Source: Absidia repens
Taxonomy: Eukaryota > Mucoromycota > Mucoromycetes > Mucorales > Cunninghamellaceae
Assembly (NCBI GenBank): GCA_002105175.1
Contig: MCGE01000029.1
Location: 372,001-436,000, forward strand
Length of the DNA stretch: 64,000 nucleotides
Direction: 5' to 3'
Numbering within the stretch: position 1 is the first letter of the stretch; every line of letters begins with the position of its first letter. The position numbers and the translations under genes are program-made. Below the pieces are notes generated by a model, which searched no databases, was not told the origin of the DNA, and was given only the letters and a program-made list of their open reading frames with translations. Of this stretch, positions 1 to 10,393 are shown piece after piece.

Positions 1-1387
1 GACGGAAGGCCATTATTTCTTCCTTTGGGTACGCACTCTTGCAAAGCGTTACCATATTCACCGAATGCGTCGCCTTTTATGCTGGTATGCGCTTTATTTC
101 TAACGGCTGGATTGGATTTGACGGCATGTTTACAAGTCTAATGATGGTGATGATTACTGCTATGGGCGTAGGACAATCTCTGGTAAGATGATGTCAATTT
201 TTTTTTCTCATTTCATCAATCTGTTTGTTGTTTTTTACTGAATATTATGTTATTGTATAGGTGTTTACAAAATCATTTGTCAAGGCCAAGGTGTCTGCTA
301 TTACGATCTTCGAAATAATTGACCGTCAACCAACTATTGACCCAGATCTGGAAGGAGCCGAGCCGACCAATGTGGATGGTGATGTCAAATTTGAAAATGT
401 AGGGTTCGCTTATCCAAGTAGACCGAATGCTTCTATATTCAGCGGAGAATTCAATTTGCAAATCAAGCCAAATCAAACAATTGCCTTGGTTGGACATAGT
501 GGGAACGGTAAAAAAAAAAAAATAAAAAAAAATCAAATTCCCCCCTCCCTTTATGATATGATGACTGACTTAATAATTGTATATATACTTTCACATTAGG
601 AAAATCCACTGTAATTGGGATGCTCCAGCGCTGGTATGACCCTAATCAAGGAACTGTATCATTGGATGACCGCAATATCAACTCGATTACACTTGGTCAC
701 TTAAGATCACAAATGGCCCTGGTCTCTCAAGAGCCTATTTTGTTCGATATGACGATAAAAGAAAACATCAAACTTGGCGTGGAAGGTGAATTGTCCTTCG
801 ATTCTATGATAGAAGCGTGCAAACAAGCCAACATTTATGACTTTATAAATCAACTTCCTGATGGCTTTGATACTCGTGTTGGGGATAAAGGGTAAGGGAA
901 ATTTATATAAACGACGTATGATTTTACGTCTGTGAAAATAAATTAGCTCATCAATTTTTTTTTCTTTCTCTAGTTCACAACTGTCTGGTGGTCAAAAACA
1001 AAGGGTAGCTATTGCCCGAGCATTGGTTCGCAAACCCAAGATTTTATTACTAGATGAAGCCACTTCTGCGCTCGACAGTGAATCAGAGGAGCTTGTGCAA
1101 CAGGCCCTGGATAACGTTATTCAACAAGGCGGGCGAACAACAATTACAATTGCACACCGTTTGTCCTCTATACAGGTAGGTTTTTTTTTTATAAAAAATA
1201 AAAAAAGAACAAATGAACGATCAATGCTGATTGGTTTCCCCCCCCCTTTCGTTTTCAATAGAACTCTGATCTTATATGTGTCGTCAATGATGGCCGTGTG
1301 GTGGAACAAGGTACTCATCGTGAATTATTAAAATTGCATGGATTATATGCGGAATTGGTCGAACAGCAATCACTCAATGTCGCTTAG
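1..1387 (+). CDS. ABC-B (MDR/Ste6-type) exporter, C-terminal part
   Basis: The gene enters the window already in progress; only the end of the second membrane domain and the last nucleotide-binding domain are present. Proposed exons: <1-182, 261-507, 600-891, 974-1175, 1262-1387, with stop TAG at 1385-1387. The ATPase domain is complete. Walker A reads GHSGNGKST and is split by the intron at 508-599. The signature is LSGGQKQR, Walker B is [12 protein letters not shown], and the H-loop is IAHRLSS. The run from FAYPSRP to EQGTHREL is typical of full-length P-glycoprotein/Ste6 transporters, which export lipids, drugs or farnesylated pheromone at the plasma membrane or vacuole. The substrate cannot be read from this fragment. 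The first exon carries membrane-helix residues directly before the KAKVSA linker usual in this family. It is convergent with the next gene on the minus strand. Confidence 0.93.
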
Positions 1388-3180
1388 ATCTCCTATGAAT
1401 TGCCTTTTCTGGTATAAACTGGTTACTATAGACCCCTCTCACTATATTCCATATAGAATTAGTGTTGCCCATAGTATAAATTATTTTATCCATCGCATTT
1501 GTTTTTTATTATTATTTAACTACTGCCTTTACCCCTCTCTCATTATCATATCATACCATAATAAAAATAATATATTTGTATCATATCATTTTATTGCCAT
1601 CAATTGTCTTTTACTGTCGCTGTGAAAATCAAAAGATACAGTAGGGATCAAGGAAATGGTCAGGCCTGCACTTCAGCGAGAGGCCACAAAAAAAAAAGCC
1701 ATTTAAATCCCGCCCAGGTCGAAATATTTTTATTTTTATTTTTTCGCTCTTTCATGCATTTCTTCTTTTCCTTCTTTTTTTCTCATTGTGACCTCTCAAA
1801 AATACGGTGATCTTATATCAAGTGTCAGGACTAGTTTAGAAACTTTGTCAGTTCAGTGATTACAACATGCATGGGGAAATTCTTTCATTTTGGATCCAGG
1901 ATTTAGATCCCCCCTCTACCTCCGTCATCAATTAGCTTTTTTGGAGCCTTCATCCATTAGCTTCGTTTTTAGCTTTAGTTTGCCCATAGTTTGAATCATT
2001 ATTTGAATAAAATATGTCTCTTTTTACATACGTCAATGAAAAATATCCCGGTCGGCTCTCTCTTGCCTTGCACCAGAGATCCCTCTTTACCATTGCCTCC
2101 TTAGATTAGTATTGATAATTTGTTGTGCTTCAATAAAAGATATCCATTTATAGTCTTTTTTATTATTATTATTATTATGTATTGTCTGCCTTGTGCAATA
2201 TATCAAATTCCCTGGTAGTGCATTTTCCATTTGTGTTGCTGGGCGATTTTATTGTTTTAACGATGTTATGTCAGGATCTAGGATCCGCCCGGCGGCGGTA
2301 TTGGGGGGGGTGGAGCGGGTGTTGGTAGTCTATGTCTTATATTTCTGGGGAGGAGTATGATTTGCTCGGTGTTATACTAAAAACGGATATTTTTGAGCAG
2401 GCTCAACAAAAAAAGATGTTTGTTCAATATGCATTGTCGATGCTGTAGAATGAGTCAACACATCTTCTAAACTCTTTTGAACTCCAATTCACCACTAGGA
2501 AGCTCAAATTTTCTTAGCCCTCAATCACATCACATACTAACCAATCCCAAATTTTATGTTAATTGCTCAAAGCGCTATCTCTTTCATCTAGATAAAGGGG
2601 TATCCGTTCAACTTTGCATCCAATCTGACAAACACACACACATACACACACAGAGAGAGAGAGTAACCTATACGTATGATTCCTATTCCCAGGAATGTCC
2701 TTTCCTTAGATACGCATCACCTGTCAGATATCATTATTATACGCACCCTCTTCCAAGCTAATTATATACCCAATTTTAATTTATTTTCAAATACGCTCCA
2801 CTGTGATAACCTGTGCTCTGTCAAAATTGTCATTGTCATTAATTCAACACTCTATTCATACATGAAACCAGCAATATATATATATATATATATATATAAA
2901 GACATCATATTGTAGCATTTAAACACAAAAAGGGAAGATATTTTTATTGTAAGAGAGAATAACGGTAAATAAAAAAGCAATTCTATTCTAGTGTGAAGGG
3001 CAACAGGAGGGCGGGGGAGATGGACTAGCTGTAAACGTATACAATCAGCGGGGAAGGTGCTATGGTTGATATTGTATTGATGGCGATATGGTTGAGATGG
3101 TTGGTAGCGCATTTGGGATCGTCGGTGATATTCGATGATATTCAAATATATATCGATTGGGTGTTCGTCGTATCTATTGT
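1388..3180. other. Intergenic region between convergent genes, with one repeat copy
   Basis: No convincing coding sequence. It holds the 3' UTR of the ABC transporter, dispersed-repeat copy A (about 1700-2150), a short (CA)n/(GA)n tract near 2632-2663 and a (TA)n tract near 2874-2897. The few open frames are short, rich in Ser/Phe/Tyr and lack splice or family support. Confidence 0.6.
1700..2150 (+). repeat. Dispersed repeat family, copy A
   Basis: Starts near an AAATCCCGCCC element, followed by a T/C-rich stretch (ATTTTTTCGCTCTTT). The core contains TCAGGACTAGTTTAGAA and GCATGGGGAAATTCTTTCA, then TTTTGGATCCAGGATTTAGA and a GGAGCCTTCAT block, and ends with TTTGAATAAAATATG. A second shared block ends in TGCTTCAATAAAAGATATCC. 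The same order of elements recurs at 5540-6035 on the plus strand and, on the minus strand, near 26330-26720, 28060-28440 and 55290-55610. The core reads as a short peptide frame (MHGEILSFWIQDL) interrupted upstream by a stop. Confidence 0.75.
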
Positions 3181-3455
3181 TCAGTGGTCTTCATCATGGT
3201 GACCGTGATCCCAAGGATGTCGTAAACCCTAAAGCAATTTTTATATAAAAAAGAAACCGAAGGTTAATTATGAGTAAGTGAGCGAGAAAGAGAGAGCGGC
3301 ATCAATGATCTGATGCAAGTCATCTTTACCAAAATAACGGGACCATCTTGCTTTGCACGATACATCATCCAGAACCACATGGAGGCACCCAAGGCCTTAC
3401 CGGTAAAGCGATGCCAGAAACCAGCAACATGAGGATGGAAAGCACCAGCAGCCAT
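3181..3455 (-). CDS. Complex I NDUFB2-type (AGGG) subunit
   Basis: Two exons, 3330-3455 and 3181-3228, give a 57-residue protein. The intron has a GTAAAG donor and a TTTAG acceptor, and the phase joins cleanly at Gly. The protein contains GFWHRFTGKALGASMWFWM, MYRAKQDGPVIL and then GLRHPWDHGHHDEDH. This closely resembles the plant and fungal accessory subunit of mitochondrial NADH:ubiquinone oxidoreductase related to NDUFB2, a single-helix protein of the membrane arm (P module). One hydrophobic helix lies at about residues 22-36, with the His-rich tail after it. The ATG at 3455 was chosen because the open frame upstream is an F-rich run typical of untranslated leader. An additional tiny 5' exon cannot be excluded. 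Confidence 0.8.
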
Positions 3456-3942
3456 TATATTAAAAAAATTGAAAAAAAAAAATACGAAGCTGTAAAAAGC
3501 GAAGAGAAAAAAAATAAAATAAAAAAGGTGGGCGGAGTTTTTTAGTGGCTTCACAATGTTCGGCCGCCCCTAAAATATATCTGGTGGGGGGGGGGAGATT
3601 TGAGGAGAGACAGGTGAATGGATGCCGGGCTATCAAAAAATCAGCGCGAACATATGGCGAAAATGTGAAGGGGAGGGAAATGTATAAGGTTGAGACAACT
3701 GGTTTTCTTTATTTCAAAAGCTATAAAGACAAAATGGGTGTCTGGTGCAGAAGCAAGCAAAAACGAAAGAGAGAAAAGTAGGGTCAAAAAAGAAAGAGAC
3801 ATGATAATATGATGGATAAAAAAAAAAAAGATTCGATACAAGACAATAGGAAGAGTTGTGTGCAAATACAAGAAACAAAACAAAAAAAAAAAAACGAGCA
3901 AAAAGAATGGAGATAGTAAAAATAATATAATCAAATTTTTAT
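3456..3942. other. Spacer between NDUFB2-type gene and RPL23
   Basis: A/T-rich, purine-rich stretch on the plus strand. It must contain the promoter and leader of the NDUFB2-type gene and the 3' UTR of RPL23. A G-run occurs at about 3585-3594. No ORF with protein-like composition was seen on either strand. Confidence 0.5.
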
Positions 3943-4746
3943 TTAAACAACGGTACCAGAGGCAGAGGCAATACGGGGCCACAAATCAGCACATTCCTTG
4001 GCAACGGGACCAGTGATAGCGGAACCCTTCATTTCACCCTTGGGGTTGACAATAACACCAGCGTTATCTTCAAAGTACAAGAAGACACCATCACGACGGC
4101 GCCAAGCCTTGCGTTGACGGATAACAACAGCAGGCATAACTAATCAAATAAATCAAGTCGATCCATTAAGATATAAGAAATAAAGAAAAAAAATATAAAA
4201 CGAGTAAGTAACATGGCTACATGATAATTGTTATACAGTTATTATCGGTTGACTTACCCTTCTTTCGCAATTCAGGCTTACCCTTCTTGACAGAAGCGAC
4301 AACCATATCACCAGCACCAGCAGCGGGAAGTCTGTTCAAACGACCTTTGATGTTACGGACAGCGATAACGTACAAGTTCTTAGCGCCAGAGTTGTCAGCG
4401 CAGTTCATGACAGCACCAACGGGTAAACCGAGGGTCATGCGGTACTTTGTGCCGGAAATACTAACTATTCATAAGAACATAAAAAAAGAGAGAGAAATAG
4501 AGTGTTAATAAAGCGTGTAAAGTCCAGTTGCGTATAAAATGAATTGTGATCAGATCCATGTTATTGAAATGATGGATTCCACCTTCTATTTGCCATTCTT
4601 TTCACATCCATCCATCCATCCAACCATTTCGCCCATCCATCAATTTATCAATCCATCTATCCAATCCCTCCTTCTTCATTTCAATAACATGGTCCTTTTC
4701 GTCAGTCGTAATGGATTTTTCTAATAATATTCATACCTTTAGGCAT
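3943..4746 (-). CDS. RPL23: 60S ribosomal protein L23 (uL14)
   Basis: Three exons: 4737-4746 (ATG plus three codons and one base), 4258-4464 and 3943-4139. They encode 137 residues, the same length as yeast L23. The sequence has [20 protein letters not shown], then [20 protein letters not shown], then [19 protein letters not shown] and [19 protein letters not shown]. These are the universally conserved segments of uL14, which sits at the subunit interface and contacts helix 14 of the small-subunit rRNA. Both internal junctions keep phase (AAA G|TT and AAG G|TT). A very short first exon followed by a long intron (4465-4736) is common in fungal ribosomal protein genes. That intron contains a (TCCA)n tract near 4608-4665. 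High expression is expected. Confidence 0.95.
4608..4665. repeat. (TCCA)n-rich microsatellite in RPL23 intron 1
   Basis: Imperfect repeats of TCCATCCATCCATCCA and CCATCCATCAATTTATCAAT inside the first intron of RPL23. Non-coding. Confidence 0.7.
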
Positions 4747-4841
4747 TGCAAAAAGATATATATAAAGGAAGAAAGAAGAAATTCAAGATAATTCGTCGGA
4801 TCTCCTAATAGTTCAAGATTTCACGATTTTTGGAAGTCCGT

Positions 4842-4873
<32 letters not shown>

Positions 4874-6979
4874 GGTCAATCACAATCCGTTCCCAATTCA
4901 TTTACTTTTTTTGGCACAACTCCATGAAAAAAAAATACATATATGCTATTGTTTCGCCAGTATGGGAACTATCATGCGGTATCAAGTTGGATATTTATAA
5001 ACACATTATAATACCATTTTTCTGTAGTGGTTGCCTTGGTTTCTGCCTATGTACTATATGGATCAGCAGAAAAAGAATATAGTGTCACCCCTGTCAAAGG
5101 CCATTTTGACGTTTTATGTTAGATATGTACATACTGTGTCATAAAATGGTAGAAGGGATATTTACAGCCTGCGACGAGGACTGGGCGTGTTATAATATTA
5201 TAAGATCCTGGATATCAGAAATAAAGATGGTAGAAGGTCTGTACATCATACTAAACTGTTTTCGGGAAGGAATCACTTTATAGCACCTAAAAATGTATGG
5301 TATGTACAGTACGTTAAAAATAGGATGGCATTTTATCCCATTCCAGTCCCATTTCATCACATCATCCTATAGGACAAAACTTTGACGCCTTATTACATCG
5401 CATCTTATCCCACTGTCCCAACTGCTATCTTTCGTTATAAACTATTGAAGACATTCATTGAAGGCACAGGCAGTATCAACCCAAAAAATGCCAATCATCG
5501 CAAAACCATACCCCCACCAGAGACCAAAAAAAAAAAAAAAAGTTAAACCCCGCCCACGTGAAATATTTATTTTCTCTCTCGCGCCTTTTTTATTTTTTCG
5601 GCTCTCTTTCTTATTGGTTATTTTTTTCTCTCTTCATTTTCTCATCACCGATCAACTTCTATGGGGTTATGTTGGACTTAGAATGGTATCAGGACTAGTT
5701 TAGAAGCGTTTTCAGCTCAGGGATTACAAGGCGCATGGGAAAACTCTTTCATTTTGGATCTAGGAATTAGATCCACCATTAGTTGGCTTTTTGGAGCCTT
5801 CATTAGCCTAGCTTAGTATCAGTATGTCTATAGTTTGTATCTATATCTGAATAAATTTGTCTCTTTTTGATTGCTTTAATAAAAAAAAAACGTCCCAATA
5901 GTATTTCTCATATCTTGATCAATAGATCCCTTTTCTATGACCAGCGCCCCCTCCATTAGATCCCTTGTTACATTGAGTCTCGTGCCTTTAATTTAGTACT
6001 ACCACCTTTTGCTTCAATAAAATATATTATTTTCATATATATATATATATTCCGTCGTCTGACCCCAAGATAGTGAGTAAAGCTGCTATTAAAACACCTA
6101 CTTTCTGACGTACCCACTACATGACTATTTACTAAACAGTCCCTTAGAGTTCTAGCAATTGACTGGCTGTCCTTTGTAGTTCGATATGAAAGATGGTTGT
6201 ACTCCTCCCACTCCCACCATTCATATTAGTCAACGAAGGCTATGTGGTCAGAGTATCCTTTTTTATAAAATATTAAGCGTCTCCACCAAAAACATCCAGT
6301 TCATTATCATTACGTATTGTATAATGAAAAGAGGACCCACACGAAAGTTGGCTGGGTCTCAAACTAATGTCCAACCCAAAATACGGAATAGTGGAGGTGT
6401 CCCATAGAGGCCAAAGACTTCAGCAACTCCTACTCATCGCTGATGATTTTTTAAAAGTATAATCGGGAGTTGAATGCTTATTTTTTTGGGGGGGGAAGCT
6501 TCTGTAACATGAGAGAATCAATCTACCATAAGGGGAACAAGCATTGAATATTGGACATTATCTCTTTGGGGAAATAAATTAAATGACACAATTGTACATC
6601 TTCTCATAGCAAATGTAATCTGTATGCATACAGCTTTTTTTTTTTTTTTATTACTTAAATTCGATCACGCATAATGAAGAAGATCCATCTAATATTATAG
6701 TCCCAAAGAAACAGTTTCGTCCGTAAACATTTTCTTTTCATCAAAACCCAATGTCCTTCAAAACTCAAACATGATCAATACAAATAGTTAACAAAAGAAT
6801 TGTGATCTTTTTACTACTAAGTTATGATCACAACAAAGTGGCAAATACTAAAAATAGAAACACCGCCATCATAAACAAATTGTATATTTCGACAAGTTTC
6901 AAAAAGAAGATAAAGTTTATTTGGTACATGTCAGTAACGACTAGAATGATAATCAAAAATAACAAGATAAATGAGCTAA
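4747..6979. other. Intergenic region with RPL23 promoter and repeat copy B
   Basis: About 2.2 kb without a supportable gene. The part next to 4747 should hold the RPL23 promoter. There is a poly(T) run at about 4848-4874. Repeat copy B occupies about 5540-6035. A (AT)n run lies near 6040-6051. The end near 6979 is the 3' side of the amino acid transporter. Open frames here are short and compositionally intronic. Confidence 0.55.
5540..6035 (+). repeat. Dispersed repeat family, copy B
   Basis: Same order of blocks as copy A: CCCCGCCCACGTGAAATATT, a pyrimidine-rich run with ATTTTTTCGGCTCTCTTTC, TATCAGGACTAGTTTAGAAG, GCGCATGGGAAAACTCTTTC, TTTTGGATCTAGGAATTAGA, TTTTTGGAGCCTTCATTAGC, TATATCTGAATAAATTTGTC, and a second terminal block ending TGCTTCAATAAAATATATTA. 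It contains a CACGTG palindrome in the 5' block, also present in copy E. Confidence 0.75.
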
Positions 6980-7854
6980 CTACGCCGACGCTGATGGGAA
7001 GCAACTCCACACCGTACCCAGTATAGCCAAGACGAGTGAGATGATCAAGAACATCCAGTTGATGATTAAGCCTTTATATGTCATGGAGCTGGAGTATAAC
7101 TGGTGATAGCACGCCAGAGGGAAAATGACAGATATGCCAAAACTAAACAAAGCCCCAAGTAAAGACTAAAAAAAAAAACAACATATTTTTGTTTTTGAAT
7201 ATCGTATAAGAATGATTGTCATATATGAATGGTTTCACTCACCATGATTCGATCAAATCCAGGAAAAACGGTGGCAATATAAATGACAAAGGCACTAAGA
7301 GCAATTCTACCAATAGTTGACAAAAGGTGCCTCTTCCAGGTATGATCCTTGTACCAAGCTTCCATGCGAGGCTGATTTTGTAACCAAATTTCCCACGATA
7401 AGTTGACAGGATTCAACATCAGTCCATATTTTGCAACAGGAATAAAGACGATCAAATAAACAGCGCCCTGATTCATCCATTTTGTGTAGCCCGGCGTCTG
7501 CGCCAGATTTTTCGTAATCTACCCAAATTAAGCATGAAAAAGAAAAAAAAAAAAAACGAGTTAAAAACATCAAACTTCAAAACATTCATAGTAACCTTTT
7601 CTGTTGTTGTTGTTTTTTTCTACCTCCTGCATTGTATCCAATCCAAACATCATATAACCTGAGACAGCCATGATTAAATATACTGTAAATGTAATCAAAT
7701 AAGTAGTGTCCACCATCCGATCGTATTTTTTGGGCTCAGCCATGTCACGGTATAAACTTGGAAAAACAGCATGACCAGAGTAGACTGCCATTAATAGACC
7801 AAAACTAAGGGGAATGTTGAAAGGTTCGGAAGGTATCCATTCAGTTTCCTATAG

Positions 7855-7916
<62 letters not shown>

Positions 7917-9199
7917 GAATTCTACTAGTAGATATACCCATTCCGATTATTGTTTGTCTTACCACTGGATCCCATAAACTTCCAGGTCGAGTAGGTTTAG
8001 TTAGTCCATCGAGAACCACAATGGCGACCATGAGCATACTACTGACGACGCCAATGACACTTGTGTAGGCCAGTTTACTGATAGGTAAGAATGTCATGGG
8101 TGTCAAAACACAGAATGAAATCAATCTTGTTGTAATTAAATCAAGGTCAAATAATGTTTCAAGCCCATCCCCAAGTAAAATTGCCATCGCCACACTATAT
8201 TTTTCCAACACCATCATACCATTCCGTGTCCCCGAAAAAAAAAAAAAGAGTTTAGTGAATCCCTTTTCTGTTTGACATATCATACGACCCACATTTTGTT
8301 TATGCCTTGTTACCCCAATGTAAAGAGTTCCAGAATAAATACCCCACTAATGATCCCACGGCCACGTTCCCCAAAAGCAGCAGCACCCATATCAGCGTAA
8401 GTAATGGCACCATAAGGAGCAGCATCCAAGCACCGAGCAAGTACCTTTGCAGAATAATTGGTAGAAATGGTACAAAAGAGAAAGGTAGATATCCCCACCA
8501 ACCAACCGGCATACCGAATGCCAAGAGGTAAAGCAAAAGCACCAATCCCAACGAGGACATTGACCGAATTGAAAACAGATTGAAGGAAAGTCGATTGAGG
8601 ATGATAATGGAGTTGATGTTGAGTATCTTCATGGTATTCATCGCGGAGAATCACCGTGCCAAGCGTCGTGTGTCTTGATAGAGCCGGAAAGAAGGAAAGG
8701 CCAGCACTGGTATGATTTGAGAATACACTTTCAGTTTCCAATCTATTTGATAATGGATAAACATATATAAATAAAGAGATAAGTGTGTCATCCAGTCATC
8801 ATCTTATCTTTTGTTATCATTGATTTTTTTTTTTTTTGATTGTCCATCTTTATCATCATCCAATAAGACTTGCCTTGATTTTCGATCATCTTGTCTTGCT
8901 TCTTCTTCCCAATCACGAGTATCAGTAGTTCCGTGTCTTGATAAAGATAAATTGTCAGCCATGTAAAGAGCGGATGTACGAGAATAGGACCGACCAAATG
9001 AACCAAGAACATTGCGTAAGGAGGAGGAGCTTGCACCGCCAGGTTCAGGATGACTTCGGTACAGTGATAGATCCAGAGTATCTTGTTGAGTTAAAGGTGG
9101 CAACCCGTCAGTATGTACTGTGCCATAGTTAGGTAACTGCGATGGGTGGGTATTGGTGGGTACCCGTGTTTGATTAGGGAAGATATTTGAATGGTCCAT
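6980..9199 (-). CDS. Vacuolar-type amino acid transporter (AVT/AAAP family)
   Basis: Six exons on the minus strand: 8874-9199, 8314-8742, 7963-8194, 7624-7848, 7243-7518, 6980-7165, giving 557 residues. A hydrophilic N-terminus of about 125 residues is followed by some 10-11 membrane helices. The first helix region reads NSVNVLVGIGAFALPLG, the hallmark of the Aa_trans (SLC36/38-like, yeast AVT) family. Later segments include ELFTLGVAMAILLGD, then MAVYSGHAVFPSLYRDM and MFGLDTM. Family members move neutral amino acids across the vacuolar membrane coupled to protons; direction and substrate are not readable here. Intron 1 uses a GC donor (CAAG|GCAAGT), the only donor that keeps phase. Intron 3 contains a 57-nt A run on the plus strand. 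All other introns are GT-AG. Confidence 0.9.
7857..7913. repeat. 57-nt homopolymer (A on plus strand) inside a transporter intron
   Basis: Uninterrupted A run next to the 3' splice acceptor of intron 3 of the minus-strand amino acid transporter, where it forms a very long polypyrimidine (T) tract in the transcript. Confidence 0.9.
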
Positions 9200-10393
9200 T
9201 TTTATGTTTTGTTTTGTTTCCTACTTTTGTGATAAAAATGAAGAAGGAGAGAAGAGTAAAACAAAATAGAGTGAGTTTTTTTTTTATTCCATTGTCATTC
9301 ATTCTTTATTTAAAAGCCCGGATGTCTATTTTGCTTTACATAAAACTGCCCCTTCCCCAACCTTGATTTGCCCAGCTGAGATCCACCACCATCACCCCCT
9401 TCATTGTGTCTTGATTTGTCCGAAAATGTATCATATCATGACAGCCGAAGAAAAATAATAATTCCATCAACCTAAAAAAGTAATATTAGTATCTGTTTGT
9501 TAGGATGAGTAACAACTATAATTGAATGTGTGTGTAAAACAGTAAAAGTGTATTTTCAATCACTGTTGTGCGGTATTACCTTCTTTTTTTTTTTATCTTC
9601 AGTGCATATCGTATTTGGAACAATAACCATATCCATTTGTATCACGCCCAGCGTCACGAGAGTGTTCGTTCTTCTACAACGTTCTTTTCCCTTTTCAAGT
9701 AAGGAAGTGCATTTTGATATATTTAGAGAGATAAAGGGTATCAAAAAAAGAGTATAAAGTAGATCATTATACTAGTACATGAATCAATTTAGACAAAATA
9801 AAAAGTTTGAATATACTGTGCACATAATGATGAGTGATGAAGAAGAAGAAGAAGAAAAAAAAAAGAAGGAGCATGAAAAAAAGGGCCCTGATTGTAGTGT
9901 GGACAAAAACCAATTTCAATTGCCGCCGATTTTAAAAATCGAGCGGTATGATGTAATGATATTTGTCAACCAATCGATTATCCGCTTTCCCGATTCTATA
10001 TTTTTTTTATTATTATTTTTCTCTTGACCTGTCTTTTACTTCTTCATTTTTCTTTTTTATTCTTTTTTTATTCTTTGAATCCCACACTATCCCTTTATTA
10101 TACTTGCTAAAAACGCAAAACAACCACTTTATTTCTATCGAAACACTTGAAGCCAAAGGTAATTTATACTTGGAAAAAAAAAGAGAACCCATGCCAAGGG
10201 CTGAAACGAGTGGATTGATTTCTTTCTCTTTATCTACGGAATAGAATCGAGGACCTCAACTTGGAAAGATTTATATGTAAGATATCAGTGCGTACAGCGA
10301 CCATTTGGAAATATCGTTAATTGGCTGAGATACTGATTTTGTTTTTGTTTTTTTTTGGGGGGGGGAAACTATTATAGTTATCAATTGTCAACA
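9200..10393. other. Divergent promoter region between transporter and bZIP gene
   Basis: About 1.2 kb between two divergently transcribed genes, so it should contain both promoters. There is a GAAGAAGAAG run near 9838-9852, poly(T) runs at 9275-9284 and 9583-9594, and a T-run/G-run (TTTTTTTTGGGGGGGGG) just upstream of the bZIP start near 10350-10366. No gene is supported. Confidence 0.5.

Noticed and set aside
6186..6407. 73-codon open frame in the spacer upstream of the amino acid transporter
   Set aside because: Composition is not protein-like and no family or splice sites support it.
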